Source of the DNA: Tubiluchus corallicola
Taxonomy: Eukaryota > Priapulida > Priapulimorpha > Priapulimorphida > Tubiluchidae
Reading direction: 5' to 3'
DNA: 64,000 nucleotides
NCBI GenBank assembly: GCA_030141605.1
Contig: JAQGDQ010000069.1
Span: 67,126 to 131,125, forward strand
Both the position numbers and the translations under genes were made by a program. The notes beneath the pieces are model-generated. The model was not told the origin of the DNA, did not search any database, and worked only from the letters and a program-made list of their open reading frames with translations. Below are positions 44,986 to 56,800 of the stretch, one piece after another (the first letter of the stretch is position 1; each line of letters begins with the position of its first letter).

Positions 44986-47400
44986 CTGCACAAAAATCTT
45001 AGGCCATGACCTTTTGTCAAATGCTAGCTAAAATGAAGAATGCAGAACAAATATCGGCCAACCCACAATGAGACCAAACATAGCATCATACAAGCAAGGC
45101 TCCTAAAAACAAAAAAAAATATTAGAACAAGGTTTACTTGATGTCTAACCTGACACAATTGCAGGGGTCGAAATTGTTTATTTTTTCTGTGGAGCGCCGT
45201 ATATTCCACCTGAATAAAAATGAGAAGCAAATGAACTTTTATGCAGAGGTGATCTGTTCTTCGCTTGTGTAACTTTTAACTTAAATAATTATTACTGTAA
45301 TCATTTCTAATATACGTGTATGTGCCTATTTTCTTATAGCTTGTGTATTGCAACTCTGCATTTATGTAGTCATTATAGAAAGCAATTACAGAGAAACCTT
45401 ACAGAAAGTTTGTCATTACAATGAGGTGTATTAAGTGTTGTTATAAACGGAATCATGGGAAACAATCGGACATGTATATTCAAGTTAAATTCCTCAATTT
45501 TCTACTCAGTGGTTATTGAATTAAAAGGAGAAAATTATTAAATTAATCTCTTTATTAATTAAAAACATTTTACCTACAAAGCATAATCAAGGTTTACTCA
45601 ACTGTGCAGTCCTGCACCACATTAAAATACTAGCTGGTACGATATATATGTAAAAAGAAAAATTAACAATTACAATAATTTATATCATCACTCATTTGAA
45701 CATCTTGGATTATTCTGTAAGCAACGTTCATGTTATCCTATCTCACCTACACTGATTTCAAAGTTGACAGATCAGTTTCATTACAGAGAGTGAATAAAGT
45801 ACAGTTTCAACTTTCATTTGTTCATTACTTGATGCTATTCTATAAGTCGGGACTACAGTGTAGCAAGAAAAAATAACCATGAAAGTGCAGCAACAGTTGC
45901 ATTTTACTTTACTTTTCATCTGCCTTGATTAGATGCCACTTAACCTGATAGCTGTTTTACATCCATGGAAACAACATTTGTCATAAAATTTCGAAGGAGG
46001 CTGGTTGGTTAATGTTTCTTTTTGTCGTGTAAAGTTCAGCGCCAATACCATTATGCCTGCAATTTTGTGAAGCATCACTTCCCCCAAGTTCAAACTTTCT
46101 ACTTTTTGATCGATAGTAAAAATGGTCGTCCATTTTCTTTTTTACATAATAATTACAAATAACGATTCACGCCAGCTCAATGAGTCAAGATACAAGTTTG
46201 AGTGGGCAAGTTTTGGTCATTTATTAACAGAAGCGGCTATACACAAAAAGATTCTTCGTGTGTCTAAAGTTTCCAGATAAGTTGATAAAATACTTTGGTT
46301 TCTTCAGCATATTCTGTGACACACGCGCATTCGTTAAACTTACGTACTATTAAGTTTACTCGTTGCTCTGCCAGACTAAAAATGGGATGCAATGGTAATG
46401 GGAATGAATCGTGATGCGAATCCAGGTATTCAAAAGATGTCAGTAGAGAGGCAGGATTTTTTTTAAAATTTTTTAAAGCTTTGCGAATGCATAAAGCTGA
46501 ATTGTGGAATGTTTAAGATCAGTTGAAATCAAAGTTTCTTTATTTTCCACTGGTTAGCAGTAATGTTTTAAATTTTTTCGACACACATTTTTCCACGCTT
46601 TGCATTTTAGTTTCGCATTACTAAATTATCGAATAATTATTAATTATTGTATAGTCTCTTTTTTAATCATGAACGTATATGTTCTGATAATTATGGTGAA
46701 AGTGGCAACACTACTCGGCCATTAATACAACAATTAGGCAGAAAATTTGATACTTTTAGCCTCTAGTACAATGAGCACCATACAAAATGGCAAGCCTGGC
46801 ATAGGGTTAGCCATGGAAAAACGTGGCCGCGTCCTGTGTTTTCCAAAAGAATGAAGTTATAATAAATATTGTTTTACATTTTAAATGAAAAAAATATGCT
46901 TTTATATGACTGCATCAAGTTAGTATAAGAATGTACAAAAGAAATTACAAAACTCCCGGTTGGGTGCGCGATAAAAAAATATTACACGAGCAATTACATG
47001 GAAACAGAAGTATTTTTATTGTTGCTTCAGTAAAACTAACTATGGTGCAGAACTTCAAAAATACTTTATATGGTAACTGACAATTCAAGTCAAAGAAAAG
47101 TAATACCAATCATTTTTTGTTGTGTAACAATTCATATCACATGTCGGGCCATCTTCTCTATATGTGTGACTCCTTAAATAACAATAAATATGCATAAACT
47201 GCACCAATAATAAATACTGACATGCAACGTGACAACATAATATAGTATTTTTTAAACTAGTCAACTTTAGGAAACATAATCATTACATCACAACAAACAG
47301 AAACTGAGTACCGTCTATCAGAGAAGAAAAACATTAAATCGGGCAAAAAATATGTGGAAAATGAAACTTTGCACATCCAGCACTGTGAATTTTTTAATTA
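44986..47400. other. UPF2 upstream flank
   Basis: No protein-coding gene. At least one untranslated UPF2 exon must lie here or beyond, but none can be pinned by eye. No promoter element is defensible. Confidence 0.4.
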
Positions 47401-47404
47401 TGTT

Positions 47405-47670
47405 AGATACAATGGATAATGTGTCTACTTTCTGTATGGGAGGTCGCGTGTTCGATACCGCAGCTTGGTAATACAGGCTTTAAAAATGCTACCTGCTGTT
47501 GCCTGGTTATTAGAGTAAAGTATAAGTAATAATAATCCCTGGTACTGTAAGTGTAGTTTGTTATTTACAGTCAGCGAGCAAAGCCTCATAACTTGTATTG
47601 TCACAATATGTCAGTTGAACTTAAAGCTGACTTTAAATAAAGCTATTATTATTAAAATTATGTTCTTTGA
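47405..47670 (+). mobile_element. Probable tRNA-derived SINE
   Basis: A B-box-like GTGTTCGATACCGC lies at 47449-47462. The body includes CTGTTGCCTGGTTATTAGAG (47496 on), like the SINE at 11225-11466. It ends in a TATTATTATTAAAA tail near 47650-47663, typical of SINE 3' ends. Confidence 0.5.
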
Positions 47671-47775
47671 CTGGCATGTGTCCAACGACTAAAGTAAATT
47701 ATTTTCAGTTTTCTATGTTATTGAAGCAAAATAAACAATTTTGTATTCTGCAAATTTAACTGTGCAGTAATCGCA

Positions 47776-47910
47776 GTGACAGAAGTGATCTGTGCCCAAT
47801 ATTCCTCTTACCTAAAATGGCCTGTGTCCAACAGTCCCTGTGACGAAAATGACCTGTGCCCAATAAGCCCAGTGTCTAAACTGGCCTGTGTCCAAACTAT
47901 TTGTCCATAA
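47776..47910. repeat. Degenerate 32-bp tandem repeat, about 4 copies
   Basis: The unit approximates AAAATGGCCTGTGTCCAATA followed by GTCCCTGTGACG. Copies begin near 47782, 47817, 47849 and 47881. Isolated relatives lie at 47677-47695 and 57063-57095. Confidence 0.65.
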
Positions 47911-50834
47911 GTCTAAATTTTACTCCGTTCACAGAAAATTGTGGCGAAACAAACACGTGTCAAAATTCGCTTATCTAACTATGTGTGACCAAACTGCTTG
48001 TGTCAAAACGTCTGTGCTAAAAAGCCATACACCAACTTACCCAGGCTACTCACTATAACCAATTAAAATAAAATATAAATATAACATTATGATTATTTTT
48101 GTTGCTATGCATAGTATAGCCTATATATAGGGCTACAGCTTAGAGTATAGGGGTGACAGGGTGGCATTGAACGTAAATTATCAAGTCAGCCAGTCACTAA
48201 CAAAGCACACCTCCAAGAAAGCAACAAGTTACGCTTCTCAAAAGGCCATTACTAAAAAATATAACGAGTTGTTCGTACTATTCTTCTGAGTTAGTTCGGC
48301 AAAGTTTACGAAAAAAACTCGAAAAATGCAAAAGCAAGCTAACCGCAATATGGAAAATCTTTGAGTGAGACTAACTTCCTAGGCCTAGGCGGACTGTAGA
48401 TTGCGGTTGATTCCAACGATCCACATTCACATTGGCCAAACAGGCTATCATACAAATATTTCTGTCATGCGCCTGTGTATCCTGTCACGTTGTGTGGTTC
48501 TTACACCTCTACATTGAGTCCCATAATTTCTGACACTTGTCTGATCCATGCATTGACTTTTAGTAACCTGCTAGTATTTACTTAATAAAAAATCTTCTTC
48601 ATTCTATGTATGATTTCCAAACATTTTTTAGCTACCTCAGGTTTCAGTAGATGTTTTGTCGTAACACGTTCCTTCACACACAGCGATTACGTCAAATCAT
48701 CCTTACACTTGCATAATGCGCTTTCATTCTATTTTAATAATTTCATAATAATTGTTTTCTCGTTACACGCCACCACATGATTTGTTGCCTATTGCCAATT
48801 TTCCAGGCTATTTTCCATAAATGTCAGTTTTACCATGTCATCAGACTTTTTAATGAGACTTGTTCAGTTTGGCTTTTTACAAATGTGCCAGAGTACACAA
48901 CTAGCTAGCAATCATAAAATGATTAGACTCCAACCTTGACAAAAATTCGGAGTTCACATATTGAAATTAGATATATTCATGCTTGGAATTATTCGCGTCA
49001 TAATTCTCTATTTAAATTATATGTAATGGTACATTACACTGCCTAGACATTGGGTAGCCTTCGTTTAAATGTTATCAGGTTATTAAATTAACACTACAAA
49101 ATAGCTAAAAGCAAGTCAATAAAAAGCCAACAGGCAACAAGGATAGCACAATTCGCAACACCCGTTATACATATGACAGTGCAAGTCATGATCGACATAT
49201 TAGTGAAAATCACAACGCACTGTCACAAATCATTACAGGACATAGAATAATTAGTAACAATAAATATGCACACTATAATTATTACAGTATTTATATCATA
49301 AATTACATAATGTGCCAGCCAAAAAAATATTATCAGAAAACTAATACTTGCTTTCACTTTAACTAAAATTTAATCCAGAAATAACAAATGCAGCAACAGT
49401 CTCGCCAAAAAGTAGTTGTTTAAACATTTTTTGTTACCTTAAGTGATTTAGAAATATGAAAGGCTTTGACTCTAGAACAACTATTAATTTAAAAAACATC
49501 TCAAGATCAACCTTTTTGAACAAACGCTAGCACTGTTTAATGCCAGTTGTGTAATATACAACTTAATTTATCTTATCCATATTTAAAATGCTGTTGTTTA
49601 ATCAAACCAGTTATTCACTTAACACACTACAGGGGCCATTTTCTGTTTTTACTTTTGTGGTTGTCCTGTTTGTTTAAACAAACAAATGCTTGTTCATTCA
49701 TAGTGAAAATATGGGTCAGTCAAGCCTTAATTGATTTGATAAACTGCATACTTTTATGTGTCTATATAGCACCTGTACAGGCTGCAGTAACATACTGGCA
49801 TCATAACCTACTAGAGTATAATTCCTGTAACTGCCTCAGGAAGCACGAACCACCCCCTGCTAGACACTGCAAACTTATCAATTTATATTTCATAAATAAA
49901 ATATATTCATTATTCTGTAAGCAATATAAAGACCTGAGCAATTTAAACTTAGTAAAAGATCTAAATTTGGTAGGTGATTCTACAATTAGATAAACTTTTC
50001 ATGTTACAAGTAGAAGTAAGCAACGAAGTAAACAGATAGATGGACATGTGAATGTCACTGTTATGCAGCTATCAAGCAGTTTAAGACAAGCTTAAAAACA
50101 TTATCATATCGCAATAAGGAGCAATAAGTTCAACCCAATAAGGAAGCTAACTGCTAAACAGGAGGAAACTGAAGCTTTTTAACCCGTCGTGCAATAAACT
50201 TACGGCAAACGGAAAATATCACAGTTTCACACATTGATAATATCACAGTTTATTTACTTATTTCAACTTAGGTTTCTGAAAATATTTCATCTTCAAGTTA
50301 AAGACTAATGATCTCCAGGTTCTCCCAGAGAAACAAAATATAACAAACTGCTAACAACAGAATGCAGGATCAGTACAACATTATAACAAACAAAAAAGCA
50401 TGAATTCAGGGCAAAGCTAGAAAATGAATATTTCTTTGCACTCTAGAATTTAATATTCTTGTGCCTGAATGGCTGTATAGGCAAGATTCCGGTGAGCTGA
50501 AGAGCATACACAACTCTTTCAACCTAATGGCAATTACAGTCAAACCTATTACATAGTTTTAAAAAGCAAAAACTGCAGAAGTCAAGTAAAAATTTGTTTT
50601 AGAAAACAGGTAGTTTTAAAAATCAACAAAAATTAAAAATGAGTTTGTGACAGGCTAGTGGCCGAGACACTGCTTAGGGCACTTATCCTGGGTATCTACC
50701 AAACATTTAAGTTGTTTCCTTAAATCTTTCATCTTTTACAGTCTATTGCATCATGGAATGTATTTTTTATAATGCTTCATAATTCATAGCAATGTTCTTT
50801 TGCTTCTCAAATTCGTATATTTAAGTAAGGCAAA
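47911..50834. other. Intergenic stretch between UPF2 and CPT2
   Basis: AT-rich with no gene support. The 148-codon plus-strand frame at 49547-49993 has no family match or splice context. A minus-strand AATAAA for CPT2 lies at 50249-50254, about 580 bases beyond the CPT2 stop. A CpG-bearing patch near 48360-48420 could be a promoter, but nothing proves it. Confidence 0.4.
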
Positions 50835-53800
50835 TTAACTCTGATGCTGCTTCACTGCTTCTAAAATGCTACACAGGTCTTTCATTGTTTCTTTCACACA
50901 ATCAACAAAGCCAGCTCCATCTACAGCAGGAGGGTAACTTGCAACGACGATACCACAACGATCATCCCTAATTCCGTATCCTACTCCATAACCATCGCGA
51001 TGGATGGGCATGAAGCCTCCGAATTCCACGAAGTTTGTTGTTAGCGTGGAAGTGGAGAGTTTGTAGTGATTATTGTAACTGTAGGATTCGTCTTCAAAAA
51101 TCTCCACATTCTTTCCGTGTGCCTCTGCAAGTTTGTGTAGTGCAAATAAGTGCCTGTCAAACCCTTGACCTAAACACAATAAGTACAAATAATCTAGTTA
51201 CTGTAAAAATAGTTAGAAGAGCAAATGTTTTCTTCTGGGAAGTAGTTTTAACAGAAAAACGAATCTACACAACCTATGCTAGATTTATTTTAGAAAAACG
51301 AGCATAGAAAGAAAAAAGGGGAAGAAATGGCACAAGAGGAGCAATCAAAGAAAGATATGAGAAAGAATGAAGAAAACCTGCATTTCAAATTTGAATTTTC
51401 ATTGTAAACTTTAGTTCTCTTTAGCTTTTAGTTAAAAATTGTCTGGAACAATTATCATAAATTGTTTGATTTATGAGCCAATCATTATTAATTTTTGCAC
51501 TGCAATGCAGCAATTTTACACATAGCCAGGTATTATTGTTTTTTGTTTTGCAGCACAACCCAGTGATTGCTTATACGCAGGCCAACTGTTATAGATTTTT
51601 GCATGGGTAATGCACCTGAATGTTTTTACATTGTTTTCTACAGAAGATATTGTTTCATATAACGATGTTTCACTTAACGACGTTATGCGCTGAAGTACTT
51701 TAGCATCATTAAGTGAGGACTTACTGTAATGTGTAATCTTACCCATTGCTGCCTCTTTTACTAGTTGATTGTGCACCCGTGAGCATTTATCAATCATCTG
51801 CCTCAGCTCTGCATTGGACGGACGTGATTTCAGTGCAAATGCTTCACACATTTTCTTAGTTGCTGTTGTAGCAGGCCTCATTGTCTCTGTCCGGCCATGA
51901 CGAAAAGCTGACGTGCTACATGATTCGTACGTCGGGAATGTGCCACCCAATTGCTTATATAGTGCTATCTATAAAAAAATAATTAGGAAAAAATGTAGTC
52001 ACAAATAAAAACTTCTAATTAAGCAATTTTGCAGGCAGATATGTGAGTATTAACATATGTGGTCAAAGTTTCGAATGTTTGTCAAATTTTAACAAGACCA
52101 GCAATAGCAATAGATTAAAAGTAGCTTAAAAACATAGTAAAATCTAAGCAATTATGTCCCGCAAAAGTCAAACTATGTAAGACTGAGTAAACCCTCATTT
52201 CTATTCCATCTTTGATGTCCATGCTATTCTGGTTAGAACAGACAAATCTGCTATAATATAATTATGATATTTATTTAATAGTTCAAACAAAATCTCTGGT
52301 AGAGTAGTGATGTGTTATCATATTACATCATAACGAAGCAATTACTCATTCTCAATACTATATATTGTTTACTAAAACTTACAGGTAAGTTTATATTATT
52401 TTTGGGCCCTGTATGGGTTTACTGGTTATTTTTAAATAAAACATGCTGGGTACAAGTCACAGAGTTATTACAAGTTGCTTTTCCACAAACAATTCATCAC
52501 GTCAAAGGTTTACACACAGGTGTAAAATCTCGATACCTAACAGAAATATTAAAATTTCAAAATGAAACTAAATTGATCAAAAATACTGAAAATAGAGATT
52601 ATGAGGAACTTTCAGGTACAAAAATTCGTGTAAGTTGAACATTTAACAAGCAGTATTGTTCTAATACTACAGGTACTAACTTGCAGAAGTAGTTGAATGA
52701 AAGAATCAGGGCTAAGCTTGTACTGCTTGACATAGCTTTTGCTCACTTCATGAAATGGGACCAACCGGAGGTCAGCAGAGTTGCAATCGTTCTCGACACG
52801 TGTTCGAGCATCCATAATGGCTTTCTTTAAGCTGGCATCCAACTTGAATTCTGCAATTTTTTTACACTTTACTACACAACTTACACAAATAGAATATTAC
52901 AACCATTAACACTTACTCTGCAAATTAAGTTTCAATGCAGTAATAGAAAACCGTTAAAAAAGTTTAGTGACCAGCCATGACCTAGCACAGTCCTGTCCAA
53001 AACTTGTTTCTGTGAAAGAAAATCATGTTACAATGAAAACATCCTAAAGTAAAACCACGAAAAAACATTCACCCTCCTAACAAGTTAAATATAAATCACA
53101 AATTGGCATCGCCAAATAATGTCTTCAGGTGATTTTATGTTTTCAAGAAATAGATAAACAGACGATTTCTGTTTTTATGTTTTGTCTTCAATAAAAAAGT
53201 TGAAAGTTGCAGACACATCAAAGTCTGCAAACAGTGAAGTTAAAAGAACACATTTTTAACAAGTAGTGAATGGATCATTATCAATAAATGAAGTAGTGAT
53301 ATACTGTAAAAGCGCAGTGTATTGCAATGGTCAAGCTCTGAACCGGCTATTTAATACTAAGCAACACTATCTAATGCTAAGCCACATTTAAAAAGCGACC
53401 ACGATGAATCAATGGCTGGCTGACTTTACAATATATAAAATAAGAACATGTCCAAGTTTTATACCTCGTTATATCAGTTACTCCCTAAAGAGATCCTGTT
53501 ACTTCAGTAACCTCCTCTAGAAGTAATTTCCGTTTATTTGTGGTACTTGAAAATTCATTATTTCCCATTTATGATAAATAAAACTCTTTATTCAAATGTC
53601 AAATGGCTTGAACATAGTAGTTGAAAAAAATGAAATCGCAAGAGCTTACCCAGTTTTTTCACTCTGGCACTGGTGTCAATCTTTGCTGGTACAGAACTTG
53701 AATGTATCTGTGGTTTTTCCATAGTGTCTTTGCATGCTTCATTAAAGAATCTCATTACAGCCACTCCATCGCCCCAGGCATGCTCAAAGTTAAGTGCAGT

Positions 53801-56800
53801 TTTACCAGTCTTCGTTATCATCAGCATGAAGCTCTTGTCGGGCCACCTGGTGGAACAACCAGAAATGGTAAATACTATACCTGCCACATATGTAAGACTA
53901 CGCATGATTACGAGTTGTTATTTAGCTTTACTTCTGTGTGTGTCACTCATGGATTTAAATTAACATTTGTGTAAGGTTAATTTTAATTTTGATTTAAAAT
54001 TTAATTTTTGATGTAGTTTTAGTTTTTGCTTCACGGATCATTCTGGTTGTTAACCTGGAAATGTAGATATTGAAATAGGCTCGAAATGTATCAATATAAA
54101 GATCTGGATTTTCACGCTTTGGTTATATCGCGATTTTCAAGCAATAAAAGCAGGGGCGTACCAAGACTTTTACGATGCCCTAGGCTGATAGTCCAGTCCC
54201 GCCCATCTCTATTGTGAATTTATGGCTGTTTATGTAATAAGGAGATTAAACAATTACTTGTGGTGTATTAGAAACACTATTAACCTAGTTTCTACAAGGT
54301 CAATATTAATTACATGTATTTGTATAATGCTTATATACAAGCAGGCCGCAACTGCTTATTGTATAATACCTTGCACCTGTTTGTTACGCGGCACTTATAT
54401 AAAAGCTGGGCTCAGTAACTGTCTATAGTGTATTATAAAAGATGCCCTTTACCTAAATATGAAAGTGTGCACATTTTCCGAGGACAATAATATTTTTTTC
54501 TAAAATGTGATGTCCCGCAAGCTTTGTTGCCCTAGGCTGTAAGCTTAGTTAGGCTATTGGTTAATACGCCCTGAATAAAAGTTTATAGCGGTATAAATTT
54601 TAACTTCAAAGCTTACCGATTAGCGCAGTCACCATAAAGAAAGTTTCGAGCAAGTGGGGTACTGATCTCATCTGGGGTACTGATGTCATCTAAACACAAG
54701 GCAAACAAACCTGTGTCTAACAACCTATGATAAATATAAATTTTTAAGAATAAAAAACAGGTTCACATAGTGTTAATCAATTAATTAAGTTCTTAGATCA
54801 AAAAATGATGAAAACCAAGAAAAAAAATTACCAGGTTTGCAAAGTAATAAAGTTAAAACATCTGATTAATATGCTGCAGCACTGCATGAAACTTACTACA
54901 AAATAAATAAGCAAACATATAACTTCCTCATTTATTTAAAAAGTTCTTTACCATGAAAATGACTGAGCCAATGGAGCCTTAGAAAAACGTTAACTTTGAC
55001 GTCAATTTATTTTGTGCTAAATAAATAAATTTGGAAACAAATCATTTTTAATGGAATGGTATAGCGCTTAGCCACCAATCGTCGGAATCTAGTTGGAATC
55101 CCAAACATGTCGGAATTTTTTTACCCGAATGTTAAACTGGAGCAGGACTCGATGGCTACATTCCTAGGTATACTCAGTCTTAACTGCGCAGTTTGTTATG
55201 TACTGTGGGAAGAAAGCCGGCCAAGTGGTCGGTTAGCCGCCTGCCCTTCTTGTGTGCTGAGGCTTTGTAAACAGGTATCGAAATCATCTGTCTCTACACA
55301 CAATCAGGAGTATGGGGTTAATCTTCTTCTGTGAGTTAACTAGGCAAAGATTGCTATCCGAAGTATTACGCAGACGAGGACAATGACCATTTGCTTTAAT
55401 GAACAGATCCTGAGCCAAACCGCTAAGCTATGCTGTGCAATAATTAATTAATCATAATGTATCAAACCGTGAGTAAATTTCAACATTCACCAATTTATTA
55501 TTTACACTGACATATTGTTACATCCTAAACATAATTATCCATGAACCTTTCATCTACTCACTCTAATGAATCCTGGTTCCCATTTGCCACTAACTGTTCT
55601 CGCACGCCGGCCCAGGTGTCACGCTCTTCTGTTGACAGGTACCCTATTGGATGCTGCGGGGGAGGAGAATTGTCTTGCATGATATGTTGTATACAAGCAT
55701 GTATTTCTGCGGCAGGTAGGATGTCACCTAAGGAACCCAAAACAGTGAAATAATTTATTAATAAATATCTCTAAATTTCTTATTTTTTACTTTAGATGTC
55801 AATATTTTTACAACATTTGGTTCTTGTCAGACAAAATTTTAGTAAACATTTCATTAACTACACAGTTCAATTTACAATATCATAAAAATGTGCATTTTTT
55901 ATACTACATTCCGAATAAATTGAAATCTGGCACACAATGGTCATGCTCAATATACATAGTTGTGGTGGGACCGGAATCTCAGCTCATTAATCAAGGATAA
56001 TATTCTAAGATGAAACAATGAACCAGCAGCAGTGTCTCAGACATTTTCACTGTGAGCACATCCTTGTTCAACGAGGTGAACAGTCACAAGATCAGCACGA
56101 AGAACGAAACTGCCAGTCCAGTCCATTAACTGTTCACTGATCAGCTTTGATAAAGCTTAACTTTGGCTGATAAGTATTCACTATGACCACTCAGTTATAT
56201 ATCTCACTCTGCATAAAGTAAAACCCATATTAAGAAAAACCTAAGCAACTTGATATGACTGCACAACTTTATAACTTATTGATATAATATTAAAAAACAA
56301 TAAACAATAGCAAATTAGATGAAATTATTGCATTTAATTTTTATCGGTCTATAGGAATGGGTGAAATGTGACCAGTTCCTCAAAGAAGCAAAGAAAGAAA
56401 TATCCTTTAATCGCAATAAGTCATTCACTTGACTAATAATAATAAACTCTTTTTTTTGCTACATAGTTCTAAAAAAACTTAACAAGCATGGTTAGCCACA
56501 GGGTCAGCATGTCAGTTCTAACAGTCTATGGGGTTAAAGCACAAGAAAAGTGGTACCTGAAGTAGGTTTCAGAAAAATCGCCTTAAAAATTATATTACTT
56601 TACAGCAATTTTATGCATATATCGTACGCGCATTGAAAGGAATTTTTATTTGTCTTCATTTTAAATCTCCCACAATACTGTTCTGAAGTCGCCATTACAT
56701 GATGTCACTATGCAAACGTAAATCAGAGGAAAAAAGGACAATGTTAAATTACGCACCAAAAAACTTTCCATACAAATCCATATTACATAGCATTTCGTTT

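Noticed and set aside
49547-49993. 148-codon plus-strand frame
   Set aside because: Longest frame in the UPF2-CPT2 spacer, but Cys/Leu-rich from AT composition, with no homology or splice sites.
54690-54700. Apparent acceptor GTGTTTAG just inside CPT2 exon 9
   Set aside because: Using it would drop [11 protein letters not shown], which matches the conserved CPT2 segment before LDD; the acceptor at 54725 keeps frame and homology.
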